64,000 nt of DNA from Selaginella tamariscina (Eukaryota > Streptophyta > Lycopodiopsida > Selaginellales > Selaginellaceae), in assembly GCA_003024785.1 (NCBI GenBank), contig PUQB01000019.1, positions 679,686 to 743,685 on the forward strand. Reading direction: 5' to 3'. The translations under genes and the position numbers were made by a program. This document shows, piece by piece, positions 11,609-24,800 of this stretch; position 1 is the stretch's first letter, and each line of letters starts with the position of its first letter. The notes under the pieces were generated by a model. That model saw nothing but the letters and a program-made list of their open reading frames with translations. It was not told the DNA's origin and searched no databases.

Positions 11609-11767
11609 TGTAGGATCCACATGTACGGCTGCATGTGCACATACTATTATTAGCGTAGTATTTTGATAGCCGTCGGATTGGATTCAATCTGGACCACTCG
11701 CTCTTGTATATAAGTTAGGGTTTCTGAACTAATGGATATACACATTTCTATATTCCGAGCTCTCACA
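11609..11767 (+). repeat. 5' LTR of gypsy element 1
   Basis: A 159-base TG...CA repeat almost identical to 16311-16471. It contains a TATATAAG box near 11706 followed by a TTAGGGTTT motif, probably the element's promoter. A primer-binding-like motif 'TTGGTGGAGGTGAGGGGC' follows at once. Confidence 0.93.
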
Positions 11768-14700
11768 TTGGTGGAGGTGAGGGGCACCTCTAATTGTCCC
11801 TACGGAGTGCTCGGATTTGTGTCTTTTTATCAATTTCTTTGTCTTCTTAGGTCTAGCTTTTCCATTGTCTAGATCTATTCTTTCTTGTGGATTTTGTCTC
11901 TTTTTCGTCCATGAATCCACAACAGGCAAATCCCTTGTCTGTGGAGCAGTTACTCATGCAGTTGTTGGATGCCATGCGTGTGCAACTGAACAATCATTCT
12001 CAGTTGATGGCAGCATTCACAGTCCAGGGTACTCCTCCTACTCATGTTGCAAACCCCCGTGTCCGGCCGGATTTCTTTCGCGGAAATCCTGGAGATGATG
12101 TGTACCATTGGTTTGACCACTTCATGTGGTTGCCACATATCATTCGTGGGACGGTGCTCAGTGTTTGCGCGAGTTTCCTACTTGTCTTCAAGGGACGGCG
12201 TTGCAGTGGTACAATGGTCTGGACGTTGCAACTCGTGGAGATTGGAATATTCTTCCAGAGATCTTCAAACGTGCATTTGGGCATGCGGACGACTGTGATG
12301 ATGCTTTTCAGCAGTTGCATCGTATTCGTCAGGAGCCATCTGAGTCGGTGATGCAGTTTGGTGTTCGCTTTCGAAGCCTTTTGCTGCGTGCAGAACCTAA
12401 CATGTCGGAACGCATCAAGTTAGGTATGTTGTGGCCAGCACTTCGTCAAGACCTTGTGGGGCTTGTGCATGCACTAGCTCCAGTGACTCTTGACGATGCT
12501 TTGAGGCTGGCACAACGATATGAGTCGTCACCTCTCCCACTTGCGCCTTCACGTGCTCTCGTTCCACTTCATGTTGGGGATGGACCTGCTCCGATGGAGG
12601 TTGAGGCTGTTGCCGCTCGTGTACCAGCACAAGGTGGGCCCGTGGACGAGGACGTGGACGTGCAGTTCGTTGTTGGGCGTGTGATGAGGTTGGACACACG
12701 TATCGGCGCTGTCAACGGTTTCCCGATTGGCGTCCCCCATTTCCAGGATGGAGGCCATGGCGTCAACAACGTCCGGTTGGTGCTGCTGCAATGGAAGGTT
12801 GTGATGCGTGGATCTTCCGGGAAACGACGAATCGCACGAGTAGAGGAGGGTCCTCGTGCGAATAAATTAGTGACCCCTTCTTTCTTTCGGGAGTATCATC
12901 AAGGGGTTCACTCGGCACCAAATCATCCGGTTTTCACTTTTCAAGCTCGTTTTAATCACACGCCACGTCCTGTTTTCCTTTCAGTGTTGGTGGATACAGG
13001 TTCAAGTTTGTCCTCTGTTTCTCAATCTGTTGCTACACGTTGCAGCCTTCATTTGCGTCGTGCGGTAGAACCAGTCTTCATTCTGTACGGCAACGGACAT
13101 ACTCATGCTTGTTCGCGGATGAAGTGGACATTGTTGTTCGTGTGGATGATCGTGAGCTCGAGCTTCAATCTTTGCGGGTGGTGCCGAGTCAAGCTTTTCA
13201 CCTTATTCTTGGTATGGATTGGTTAACTCGCAATCATGCCAAGTGTGACTTTGAAAAGTCTCCCCCTTGTTTGACTCTCCCTCGTCTTTCTTCCATTCCT
13301 CTTACTTCTATTCCACTTCGTCCATCTGCTTCCACCTCTGCTTCCATCACTTTTGTCTCACCCCTTTTCCAACCATTTTCCCTTCATGCTCTTCCTTTCC
13401 TTCTCTGGATCCATCAGATGATCGTCGTGCTGTAGTTGTTGATCAACTCAAGAAGGAGTATGCTGATCTTTTCAACTTCGACTTGTCATCTGGGGCCAAG
13501 ATTGCGACACGCCACCCTATTCCAACTGGAGATGCTAGGCCAATCAAGGTACCTGTTCGGCGTCGGTCACCAAAGGAGCTCAAGATCCTTACGAGCGAAT
13601 GTCAAAGAGATGTTGGAGAAGGGTGTTATCCGGAATCTCGAAGTCCTTGGGCGTGCGAACCTCACCTTGTGACGAAGCCTGATGGGAGCGTTCGATTCTG
13701 CATTGACTATCGCCCATTAAATGAGGTAACCGTCTCAGATGTGTACCCACTTCCTCATACTGCAGACCTTTTGGATCGACTGGGGCGGAGCCGTTGGTTC
13801 ACCAAGTTAGATCTCGCATCTGGATATTGGCAAGTTCCGATGGCTGACATGGACATTCCCAAGACTGCTTTTCGGACACCATTTGGCCTGTACGAGTTTG
13901 GTGATGCCTTTCGGTTTGAGCAATGCTCCAGCAACTTTCCACGTATGATGGACGAGGTTCTTTGCGACATGCCGGAGGTGACTGCCGATTTCATCGATGA
14001 TGTTTTGATCCATTCGGATGGAACGTGGGAGGAGCATGTCGGTGATGTACGTAAGGTTTTGGATCGACGCGGGAAGTTGGTTTGAAGTTGAAGCCATCTA
14101 AGTGTGTGTTTGGATCAAAGGACACCACTTATCTGGGTTATCGCATTTCACGTGAAGGTTTGCAAGTCGATCCTGACAAACTAGTTGCAGTTTTGAAGTT
14201 CCCTACGCCAAAGTGTGTGAATGATGTGCAACGCTTTCTTGGCAAGGTACAATATCTGGGTCGTTTTGTGGATCATCTTTCAGATCGTACTGCACCGTTG
14301 CGCGCGTTGTTGAAATCGTCAATGACTTCTTTTGTTTGGTCTAAGGATTGCAAGCAGGCATTTGCAGATCTCAAAGAGTTGTTGACGACTCCTCCAGTTT
14401 TGGCGTACCCGGATTACACCCGTCCTTTCATCTTGCGTGTAGATGCTTCTGACATCGGCCTGGGGGTGTATTGATGCAGGAGAGTACGAGTGTTCCTGGC
14501 CAACGACATCCCATTGCGTACATCAGCCGTACATTGCAGCCAGCAGAGGTGAATTACTCCACGACAGAAAAGGAGTGTCTAGCAGCAGTTTGGGGTTTTG
14601 AGAAGCTCCATGCCTACTTGCATGGTTCGCGGACGTTGTTGGAAGGCGATCATGCAGCAGTCACTTCGTTGTTGAAGCGGAAGAATTTGATTGGCGTACT

Positions 14701-16310
14701 GCTCGGTGGGCCTTGAAACTTCAAATTTACGACTTTGAAGTTGTTCATCGTCCAGGGAGTTCCATGGCTGATGCTGATGCTCTTTCTCGGGCTCCTCTTC
14801 CACCTTCTCTCTCTTCTGTTGCCCCAGAGGAACCAGTTGTTCCAGCTTCAGTGGACTTTTTGGATGAAGATTCCGTACCATCAGCAGTTGCTGTGCTTGA
14901 CGTTCAGTGTCCGCAGAATGCAGAGTTAGATTTGCCGTCTTTGGATGAGGTTCGGGAAGCTCAAAAGGTTGAGCCGTGGATTCGAAGGCTTCGTGATGGG
15001 TTTGAAATCCTGCATCACTTGCTGATGACTTGCCTTTCAGGCATTTACATTCACAGTATCGCCTTCAGGATGACCTTCTTTATTTTGTGGGGACTGATCC
15101 AGATGATCCTTTGCGGTTGGTGGTGCCTTCAATCTTCATTCCACGCTTCCTCCATGCTTACCATGACTCTCCTATTCTTGGCGGGCACATGGGACATCGT
15201 CGGGTGATGGAGAAGCTGCACAGATCTTTCTATTGGCCGGAGTTGCGAGGAGATGTGATTCGGTATGTGCGTAGCTGTGTGTGGTGCCAAGCTCGCAATA
15301 CTCCCCCATGTGCTTCGGAAGGACGGTTGGAGTCAATTGCAGTTTCTCGTCCGTTTGAATTGGTGGCATTTGATTTGATGGGACCTTTTCCGCGGTCAAC
15401 TGCTGGTAACGAGTACGTTATTATTGCTTCTGATTACCTAACTCGTTGGGTAGAAGTTGGTGCTCTTGCTAGTGCGACTGCTTCTGCTGTTGGTCAGTTT
15501 CTCCTAATCGGGTCGTGTTTCAGCATTCTTGTCCGGAGCGAATTCTCTCGGATAATGGTCCGCATTTATGGCTGAGGCATTTCATGTTTTGACATCTCGA
15601 CTAGGGATACGCCACACTTTCACAAGTGCTTATCATCCTCAGACAGATGGTTTAGTGGAACGGCTCGTCAGAACCTTCAAGGGGATGATCGCGAAGTATG
15701 TGAACTTTCAACATTCAGATTGGGATGGTTATCTGCCGTCTCTCCGATATGCTTATGTCACTGGAGTTCAAAGTTCCATTGGTACTTCCCCATATAAGCT
15801 TTGTATGGTCATGACCCGGTGTTGCCAACGGAGTTGGGTTTGCCTTCTCGGTTACCGCGAGCTGCTGATGCTAGGTCGTGGGATCGGTATCTGACAAGCA
15901 TTCTTCCATTGGTTCGTGCGGAGTCAGCAGAACACTTGGGCCGCGTACAAGTAGGACAACAACAACGCTACAACTCGCATCATCGTCCTCCTGCGGAGTA
16001 CAAGGTTGATGAACTGGTGTTGGTTCGTTTTCCCAAGCTTACGGTACGTGGTTTAGCTAAGAGTCTCCTTCCTCAGTGGAAAGGACCGTATCGAGTGCTA
16101 CAAGTAGGCACAGGTTTATGAGGTTCGGCACGACATTCAACCCGATCCTCCGGAGATTGTACATGTACAACGGTTGAAGCATTTTGTGCAACGGGAACAA
16201 GTTGTGCCGCCTACAGATCCACCAGTGCCTCCTCCTGATGTTCCTCCAGATCCGGGCCCGTCTACAAGAGAACCCTAACCAACTTACACCCTTCCGAGAG
16301 GAGGGGATGA

Positions 16311-16471
16311 TGTAAGATCCACGTGTACGGCTGCATGTGCACATACTATTATTAGCGTAGTGGATTTTGATAGCCGTCGGATTGGATTCAATCTGGACCA
16401 CTCGCTCTTGTATATAAGTTAGGGTTTCTGAACTAATGGATATACACATTTCTATATTCCGAGTTCTCACA
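16311..16471 (+). repeat. 3' LTR of gypsy element 1
   Basis: 161 bases starting TGTAAGATCC and ending TCTCACA, preceded by the purine tract GAGAGGAGGGGATGA. About three substitutions and one 2-base indel separate it from the 5' LTR. No clear target-site duplication flanks the pair. Confidence 0.93.
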
Positions 16472-16806
16472 TTCTTGTTTTAAAAGAGTTTATGTGAACA
16501 AAAATTTTAAGCATTAACAAGATGAAAATATTTAGAATACACACGTGTAATATGGCTATATTATTTTCTTTTTTTAACATTACTCACCATGATGAACTTA
16601 CCAATTTGGGAGATAAATATTATAAATTCAATTCAAATACACTTATAATATACTGAATATGAATATATGATGTACTTAAGCTATTTTATTAGTATATACA
16701 TATCTGTATTTTCTGTGTAGTTCTTATTTACAATCTTACTTATAACCATGGCAACCCTGACCGTCAACGACTTCTCTGAAGGTGTATATTATGCGTGCGT
16801 GCGTGC

Positions 16807-16837
<31 letters not shown>

Positions 16838-16951
16838 TAAATAATGCTTTTCACGACCTACAATGTTCATTTTTTGAAATTTGAATGGATTGAGCATATT
16901 CGTTATATACTCTTTATTGAGCCCTAATAAATCAATTTTTTGCCCTAATGG

Positions 16952-17138
16952 CTACGGAGATGCAGGATCGCCAGTTTCAGCGTCTTCTTCAGCTCTTTCC
17001 CGTCATCCGCTCGAGACATGGTGTGTATTTTATACATAAGCACCAGGAAATGAACAATGAAGAATGTACAGTGTATAATTATGTATGTTTGTATATTGGT
17101 TATATGAGATGCCGGTTAATTTGAGAAGCCTTCTTGAA
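16952..17138 (+). pseudogene. Truncated 5' copy of the small gene at 40773
   Basis: 16952 onward repeats the first exon of the 40773 gene ('MATEMQDRQFQRLLQLFPV') with the same upstream AT-rich and (GT)n/(GA)n sequence. The end of exon 1 with its splice donor, and part of the following intron, are missing. The copy stops inside exon 2 ('NLRSLLE') at the block junction. The remaining exons occur only at 41.0-41.8 kb, so this is a duplication relic. Confidence 0.88.
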
Positions 17139-17276
17139 AAGTTTTTATATATGTATTATATTCTTGTATTGTACATACACTTACATATACTGTTACATGA
17201 AAGCTCTCTCTCTCTCATACACACACGCACGCACACACGCATACAGAAAGTGTTTTTATTATATTTGTTCATTTAG

Positions 17277-17491
17277 GACTTGAGCCAACTTAAGACTATA
17301 GGAATAATAGCTAGGCTTTTTCCACCCCAACCTTTGATAGGCAGAAGCTGTTTAAAAGAAAATAAACTCGGAAACTACACCATCTCTGTTGGACTTGAAA
17401 TTATTATTCCAGGTAATATGCAATGTGCATATTATGCACATTACTATATACATATTGAGAGTTAAATGGATATTCTAAATACAAGAGACTT

Positions 17492-17537
<46 letters not shown>

Positions 17538-18033
17538 CGCACACATGCACACACACATTATGTTTACAGTAATTGCAATACATCGAGACCACGAGTTATG
17601 GGGAAGTGATGCTTGTGAGTTTAGACCGGCTAGATTTGCAAATGGAATCAAACGAGCGTGTTCTCATCCATTGTCATATATTCCCTTTGGAACGGGACGG
17701 AGGACTTGCATTCTGTAATGGTGTGTGCGTACATGTATAAACATTTAAGTTTCCGTGTATTGTAGTGAACGTTTGTTGAACAGCCTCTCTCTCTCACACA
17801 CACATACACACACACGTGTGTGTAGATGTGTTACGTACATTCCTAATATATTTTACTCACACACGCAAATTTGTTTACAGGCTTTTGCAATGACGGAGGC
17901 CAAAGTTGTTCTTGCTATTATGCTGCTTAGATATAGTTGGGAGCTTTCCGAAAGTTACATGCACAACCCGGATATCACACTCCATCTCCGGCCAAAATTT
18001 GATATGCCTATTATACTTAAGCAGTTAAATTAG
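17277..18033 (+). pseudogene. Cytochrome P450 C-terminal exons, copy 2
   Basis: Only the last three P450 exons are present. In the K-helix exon (17277-17413) a 12-base deletion removes 'LMEA', including the Glu of the ExxR motif. The heme exon (about 17567-17719) reads 'IPFGTGRRTC' and then loses the 'GQ' end and the splice donor. The last exon (17880-18033) is complete: 'AFAMTEAKVVLAIMLL' then 'LRPKFDMPIILKQLN'. The I-helix exon of copy 1 is not duplicated. This copy is truncated at the junction and cannot encode an enzyme. It supplies the reading of several positions damaged in copy 1. Confidence 0.88.
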
Positions 18034-18250
18034 CAAATATATGTACAATATATTAACGTTAATAAAGTCCGAACAATATACATCTACTATGCTGAATATA
18101 ATTTTTCTTGTTTAAACAACTTAATGTATATAAGTTTTTAAACATACATCTACATCATATCAAATCTATAATACTTATTACCTTAATACATAAAAGCTAT
18201 AAATAGCTTTACAATAGATAACCTTTTTACAATTAGGTAATAAGGTTAAG

Positions 18251-20316
18251 ATGGAAGAGTTGATGAGGGAGCTGCTGCATGTGTTATGGCTGATATACCA
18301 AGGTCAGCTACAGGAACTGATTACGACGTGGCATCTGTCAACAGTGCCACTTCTCATGTCCAATCCCTATTGTTTAAATGGGCAAACGATGATGCTAGTA
18401 CAAAGCTTGTCATACCACTTGCTTATAACTACCACAAAGCTAGATTCTCTGCACTCAAATACCGTGATCGAATTGTTGCTGACCTTGTTCGAACTTGTGA
18501 TTTTCTCGATATTCATCTCTGTAGATTAACAAGAGACAAGAGTGCAATTTTCGATTGGACATCAATAGATGATCAACCAGTGAGAATTGGAGAGTGGTAT
18601 GTTCACAAGGATGAAATATTAAGGTACAATGAAAATGATGTTTCTGGTGATATTTTTGGTGAGGTGGCCCTCGTGATCTGGCCTAAGGCAAGAAAATCTC
18701 GCGCTGTTTTGTCTCCAATAGTTTAGAATATTCTTTAAAATGGCTTGAAGACCACCACAAGGATCAATTGACATGCTCGGACGCTGGAAAGAATGACTTA
18801 GTTGAATTATATAAGATTTTAACGTGTAACACGTGTTTATCGTCTGAAAATGGCCAAACATTACAAAAGGTGATGGAGTTATCGTCTGAAAATGGCAAAA
18901 GATTAGAAAAAATGATGGAGTTATTCCTGAAGTCTGGGCTTATTGATCATGCTTTCTTTTTTATATGTTGGTTGCGTCGTCCTGATATGTTTATATGTAA
19001 TTCTATAGGAATTTTTATGAACATGGCCGAGGTGCTTCTTGTGTCTGGGGAACAAGATACATTACGGGTAATGAAGCTCTGGGGTTGGGATTTGATCCAC
19101 CAGAACTGTATGGTGAAAGCAATACGCTCGTGTGGTTGGGACAAATGCAAAGAAGTTATTGAAAGCCTGCTTATTGAAGTGCCACAACATGTAGAAGGAG
19201 GATATGGTATATGTCATTGAGGGACTTGAATCTTGTGGGTACCATGAGGTTGCAATGGCTATTGGAAAGAAGTTGTTTGATAATATTTCTAACAAGCAAT
19301 ACGCTTTAGATTGGATATCGACGTATAGAATAATTAGAATTGCTAAACTAGTGGGCTTGTATGTCAAACATGGATTGATCGAGGAGGCTTACTATCTTAT
19401 AGAAATGGTACCCATGGACTTCACCCATTTGATTGACAGTTGCAACTTTCGAGAAGAAATATTCGATGTTCTTTATGCTTCTTTAGACAAATGGCAAATT
19501 AAAAGAAAAAGATCACTGGGACCTTCGGGCTTTAAAGATGGCTTTCTGGAAATGGTAGTAATCTTTATCTTTAAGTTGGTATCCAAAGGCGATAACACTA
19601 TTGCAAAAAGGTTTTTGAGAAAGTGGTTGTCTCTTTTACCAGATAACATTGATGAAGAGTTTGATGAAGAGTTAAGAAGAAGAGGGCGGTCGTGTGAAAT
19701 TCTTACACTACTTTTGTACGGCACACCCCGCAAACAAGGAGTGCAGATTGCGTTGGAAATGATGGAGCGCAATCATGTGTTACATAAACTGATAACTTTC
19801 ATGAAAAGTCATGCTGATTTCATAGGATTGAAACAGGAAAAGGATGTCACACAGGCATTTGCAGAACTATGCCTGCATCAGCTGCATACAAAAGGTTTTC
19901 TGGAACGTGCAAATGTTGGCTGTAAAGTTTCTAAGTTACACGAAGAGTGGAGTGAAGCAATATACTTAAATGAAAATGTGAAAGATTTCCTGGCAACTTT
20001 GTTTTGGTTGGATGACAAACGTGTGTTAAATGCTATGGTAAAGAGATTGGTTGAACTGACGAACTTGACAAGGATGTTATTCGAGAAAGAGAATGGATTA
20101 GTGACTGTGGCAATGCAATCGGGTGTTTATGCGAGGAAAGCCTTGAAGAAGCTTGCAAAAGCAAGGATTTCATACTTAGAAGAGAAGGTAAGTCCCAAGA
20201 AAAGACAAAAGCTAGAGAATCCACGAATGGAGTGTGTCTTTTGTGACATGCTCATGGAACAGAGGAGAGAGTTGGAAGAACTTGAGCTACACTTACAAGT
20301 TTGTTTCTCGGAGTAA
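18251..20316 (+). pseudogene. Unrecognised 'VIWPK' gene, copy 2
   Basis: Paralogue of 4747-6741. The start 'MEELMRELLHVLW' goes out of frame after 12 codons (one base fewer than copy 1). A second shift follows 'VIWPKARKSRA' and a third near 19200. The last 370 codons (19204-20316) are open, with 'VCFDMLMEQRRELEEL'-type end 'MECVFCDMLMEQRRELE', and finish in 'LQVCFSE'. Compared with copy 1 it has an extra 'SSENGQTLQKVMEL / SSENGKRLEKMMEL' tandem repeat near 18840-18920, absent or altered in copy 1. Amino-acid identity stays high between copies, so the family was probably coding until near the duplication. Function unknown. Confidence 0.6.
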
Positions 20317-21277
20317 CTGTTTTTCTTAATTCAAATATTCCTTCAAAGTGCACAATCCAACACATGCTAACATACTTCTTTAAACATTTACAGTTAAACT
20401 CTTATTTTGTTACTTAATTTCTGAGATAGGTGGTTTAATATATTATTATAAAACGCCGTCCATGGGGTGCGAACCCACGATCATGTGCTTAAAAGCCACG
20501 TGGAGTACAAACTGAGTTAGAACGGCTTAATCTATTTTTTTGATATTTTCATATGATTTATATAAATATTTATAGGCATTTTTACTAAGCTGAAACGGAT
20601 TACATTGTTAATATTGGTATCATGGTCGTATACATGCACACTTAATAGAAACGTAACCGTTCATAAGCGTAATGTGGATATAAATAAGTGTATATAAGTT
20701 TTCTCTAAAGCGCATTAAAATCTTATGATATTAAGCTTTATACATTGGAATCTTTGAATGTAAGGTGACACCCACGTTTTATTTTTTCCACGATTTACTC
20801 CTTCCTATTTGTATGCTCTTCGTATGTGAACAAAGAAAAAAACATACTGTAATTTAAAATATATATTAAACCACTTAAGCTTATATGTAACTATGCGCAC
20901 ATAGCGCATCTACGTACACTTAGCAGAGATATCACAAGCAGACATGCATGATACACACACGAATCTATATTCAAATAACAAATGGGTTAAGTATGCTGGA
21001 TGGAATGGTAAATATATATACACGTATGTGTGTGTATACCTATATGTGTATGTATTTATGCGTTTCTATAGATCCTGACACGTTGGAGGTTGGAAATGGT
21101 GGCATGACAACGGAGGAATGTAGCACACATTTCAGTCTTTGGGCTATCATGAAGATATGTAACATACTATATATATATATATATATATATTATATACATG
21201 TGTGGGCACCTATGAAATTTGTACACACTATATACACAAACACTTAATTTGTAAGAAAGTTATATTAAGGTATATGA
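20317..21277. other. Spacer with tRNA-like relic and microsatellites
   Basis: It contains the tRNA-Lys-like relic at 20454, the common repeat flank at 20540-20700, and AT-rich DNA. About 20545-21200 has no counterpart in block X copy 1. No supportable gene. Confidence 0.6.
20454..20526 (-). pseudogene. tRNA-Lys-like, broken
   Basis: 73 bases with a perfect acceptor stem on the minus strand (GCCGTTC/GGACGGC) and a CTTTTAA loop. The D stem (AACTC...CTCC) and anticodon stem (CGTGG/GCACA) do not pair. A TTTT run follows the 3' end. It shares its D-arm changes with 6921-6988, so both arose before the block X duplication. Confidence 0.75.
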
Positions 21278-21656
21278 GGATCGTTTTCGCATCACACTTA
21301 ACTTAAGTGGGCTTAAGTAATGGAAAATGGATTTGACCTGCCTACTTACTGTTAAGGACATAACCATTAACTTAAGAAACCACTTACTTAACCAGTGATT
21401 TTGCAATATTCCCTTAATTTATTTAAAGGGAACAGTGCAAAATTATAAAGAAAATTGAAGGGAGGTGAGGGGTCCTTAACCACCCTTAACGACCCACCAG
21501 CTCGCCACCTTTTTCACAACCCTTTTAAAATAAAATAAAAAATAAAAATTTTCATGGAAATGTGTATTTTATATGTAAAAAATATATATTTATATTTTAT
21601 ATTTTTATATTTTTATTTTAACATATATAATTAAAATTAAAAAAAATAATACAGAT

Positions 21657-21842
21657 TGAAAGAACAAATAAATACACACAGAACGTAATGATTTATTCAT
21701 GTACAAAACTATGCTTATATCCTCTGCCACGTGGCACACATATGACACATGGCGCTGACACATGGGGGCCAGATCACCACCCATGTGTCACTATGCATGT
21801 GTGTATATACACATGCGTATATACAGTATACAACATCTTACA
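21657..21842 (-). repeat. LTR of gypsy element 2 (3' end of the element)
   Basis: 186 bases beginning TGAAAGAACA and ending CTTACA. It shares with the other LTR the palindromic core 'tgtgtatatacacatgc' and 'cacatgggggccagatcacc'. It lacks about nine bases present in the partner. Confidence 0.92.
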
Positions 21843-24800
21843 TTATCCTCCCCTTGCGACTGTGTAGATGGTGATGGATCTGATGGTCCTGGATCCGTGT
21901 GAGCTGGCCATCTAAGGTATGACCGAATGTATTCAATGAGTCTCGAACGACAAACCGTTTCATTCGAACTACGTGAACTATCTCAACCTCATGAGATCCC
22001 ACCAACTGTACTTGATACACCTGAGGACCAACCTTTCAAAGTCGGTAAGCCACTTATGTAATAAACCAGTTGCAAGCCCAGGTGCAGTAGCTTGGGAAAA
22101 CGTACCAGGACTAAGTCACCGTCAGCAAAATCTGGTGGAATTTGATGTCGTGCATTGTAAGAAGATATTTGAGCTCGACCAAGATGTTCAGCAGACTCTG
22201 CACGCAGAAGAGGCAAAACAGCATCCAAATGTCGAGCCCACATCTTTGCATCCTCGGCACGTGGCAGATTCGATGATAACCCCAATTCACTAGGCAACTT
22301 AGGATCATATCCATACAATGCCTTGAATGGAGAGATACCAATCGAACTCTGAATGCCTGTTACATAAGCAAATCTCAAGCATCGCAAATACCAATCCCAG
22401 TCAGTGTGATTGAAGTTCACATACTTCGAGATCATACCCTTGAAGGTCCGATTCAATCGCTCCACCAAACCATCAGTTTGTGGATGATGGAGAGGCAAAT
22501 GAGTGTTTTACCCCTAACCTCTCACACAACACTCGGAATACCTCTGCAATGAAAGCGGGGCCATTATCTGATAACATCCGCTCTGGACAAGAATGCTGCA
22601 AAACCACATTATCGAACAAAAACAAAGCTGTTGACATGGCAGTTGCATCCGGAAGAGCACCAACCTCCACCCACGAGTTAAATAATCAGATACACAATGA
22701 TGTACTGGTTACCTTGAGAAGAACGTGGAAAAGGTCCCATTAAATCCACTGCAATTAACTCAAAAGGGCGAGAGACATTGATGGATTCTAACACCCCCAT
22801 GGCCCGAGTCGTAGAGGAATTCCGAGTTTGACAAATGGGACAGCTTTGAATATACCTGATCACATCACCACGCATGCTGGGCCAATAAAAGGATCGGGAG
22901 CTTCTCCAACACTCGTTGGTGACCAAGATGACCTCCAACAATAGGTGAATCATGATATGCTCGAAGAAGGTGTGGAACATATGTAGAGGGTACAGCCAAA
23001 CGCCATCTGTCTCTGGATTTGTCCCAATAAAATACAATAAACCATCCTGAAGTCGAAACTGAGCATGATATTGTCGAAACCGAGGTTCGGAAGAGGATTT
23101 GCAAACGCATCCGTAATTGCCTCGTCCATGGTTCATGTTTTTGAGCATCCTGCCACTGTTCCAAGGATGGTAAGTCGGCATCGAATACCTGAGGGGCTTG
23201 TATCAAACCGAATCTAGCTACTGCATGAGCAGGCAAAGTGGAATCGGAAAGGGTGCTCGAGAAAGTGCATCCGCATCCACCATTGTTCGCCCAGGCCTGT
23301 GCACCACCTTAAAGTTATATACCTGGAGACGTAATGCCCATCTGGCTACGACCCACTAAATTCTTCCGTTTTAATAAGGAAGTGACAGCAGCATGATCAC
23401 ACTCCAAAAGTGTTTCACTCCCATGTAAGTAGGCATGAAGTCGTTCAAAACCCCAAACAGCAGCAAGGCATTCTTTTTCAGTAGTGGAATAATTCCGCTC
23501 AGCCGGCGTGAGTACTCGACTAATGTAAGCCACCGGGTGTCGAATTGAAGAATCCACAGCATCAGTTTGCATCAATACACCACCAATACCAATATCTGAG
23601 GCATCTACTCGTAAAATGAACGGACGAGTAAAATCTGGGTATTGAAGCAATGGTGGAGTTGTCAGGAACTCTTTTAACTGGTCAAATGCCTGCTGACACC
23701 TGCGAGTCCACCTGAAAGATATGTGGACGAACTAACTCCCGAAGAGGGGCAGTTCGATCAGTGAGATGATCGATGAATCGACCCAAGTACTGCACCGTGC
23801 CCAAGAAACGCTGGACTTCCTGTACTGTACGGGACGAGGAACTCTCGAACAGCTCGCAACTTCATTGGATCCACCTGTAAACCCTCTCGAGATATACGGT
23901 AACCCAAGTAAGTGGTGTCGGTCGAACCAAACACACACTTTTCAAGTTTCAACTTCAGGCCAACTTCTCGAAATCGATCAAGAACGCGCCGTACATCACG
24001 AATGTGATCCTCCCAAGAACCAGACCCATGAATGAGCACATCGTCGATAAAATCGGCAGTGATATCAGGCATATCGGAAAGAAGCTCATCCATCATGCGT
24101 TGAAAGGTGGCAGGAGCTGAAGTCAATCCAAAAGGCATGACCAAAAACTCGTAAAGACCAAATGGTGTCCGGAAGGCCGTTTTTGGAATATCCTCCTCAG
24201 CCATAGGAACCTGCCAATATCCTGATGCCAAATCCAACTTAGTAAACCATCGACTCTGACCCAAACGATCTAATAGATCGGCAGAGTTTGGAAAATGATA
24301 AACATCGTTAAGAGGTCGGTAATCCCACAAAATCGGAGAGATCCATCAGGCTTGGGAACCAAATGAGGTTCACATGCCCATGGACTCCGTGACGGACGAC
24401 ACACTCGTTTACCAATCATATGTAACAGCTGTTCGCATGGCTGATAACTCCTTTGGTGACCTGCGTCGAACCGGGACTTTGAAAGGCTTTGCATTGCCGG
24501 TGGGTATACAGTGTCGAGTCTTCACACGTGCACCTTGGGACAGATCAAATTTGAACAAACTTGCATACTGTTTCTTAAGTTGTTCGATGCAGTGTGCTCG
24601 ACACTCAGGTGACGGATCCGGCATTTGAACCTGTTGAGATGAACACCACCCAAGACCGGAATCAAAGGAGCTGTATGTGTGATACAAACAGCAACAAGCT
24701 TCTCTGGACGTAAAGGAACAGACTGCAGAAGACACAGACTCCAAGCGTAATACAGGAGGAGAGAGTGAAAAATCACTTTTGACTGCTTTAACCAATCACA

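Larger units (their letters stand above)
11609..16471 (+). mobile_element. Ty3/gypsy LTR retrotransposon, element 1 (broken)
   Basis: A fossil Ty3/gypsy element of about 4.86 kb with short LTRs at both ends. Parts in order: 5' LTR; gag about 11.9-12.8 kb with the 'DVYHWFDHF' retrotransposon-gag motif; aspartic protease about 12.95-13.25 kb ('VDTGSS'); reverse transcriptase about 13.5-14.1 kb with the 'FIDDVL' catalytic motif; RNase H about 14.35-14.7 kb; integrase about 15.1-15.9 kb with HHCC finger and core; a short tail; a purine-rich tract at about 16296-16310; 3' LTR. Protease-RT-RNase H-integrase order places it in Ty3/gypsy; no chromodomain is evident. It is broken, with several (around half a dozen) interruptions. 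The LTRs differ at only a few positions, so insertion is fairly recent, and it is absent from the matching site in block Y copy 2. Confidence 0.93.
9549..17138 (+). repeat. Duplicated block Y, copy 1
   Basis: This block matches 38068-41013. 9551-9750 aligns with 38068-38240, 9960-10270 with 38330-38700, 11086-11545 with 39938-40285, and 16485-17138 with 40290-41013. The copies share microsatellite positions and the first exon of the small gene. Copy 1 carries the gypsy element at 11609-16471, absent from copy 2, so that insertion postdates the duplication. Homology ends abruptly at 17138 within the second exon of the small gene, where block X copy 2 begins. Confidence 0.87.

Noticed and set aside
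20971-21247. Short frame around '[20 protein letters not shown]'
   Set aside because: Flanked by microsatellites, no homologue recognised, no splice partner nearby; not enough to call a gene.
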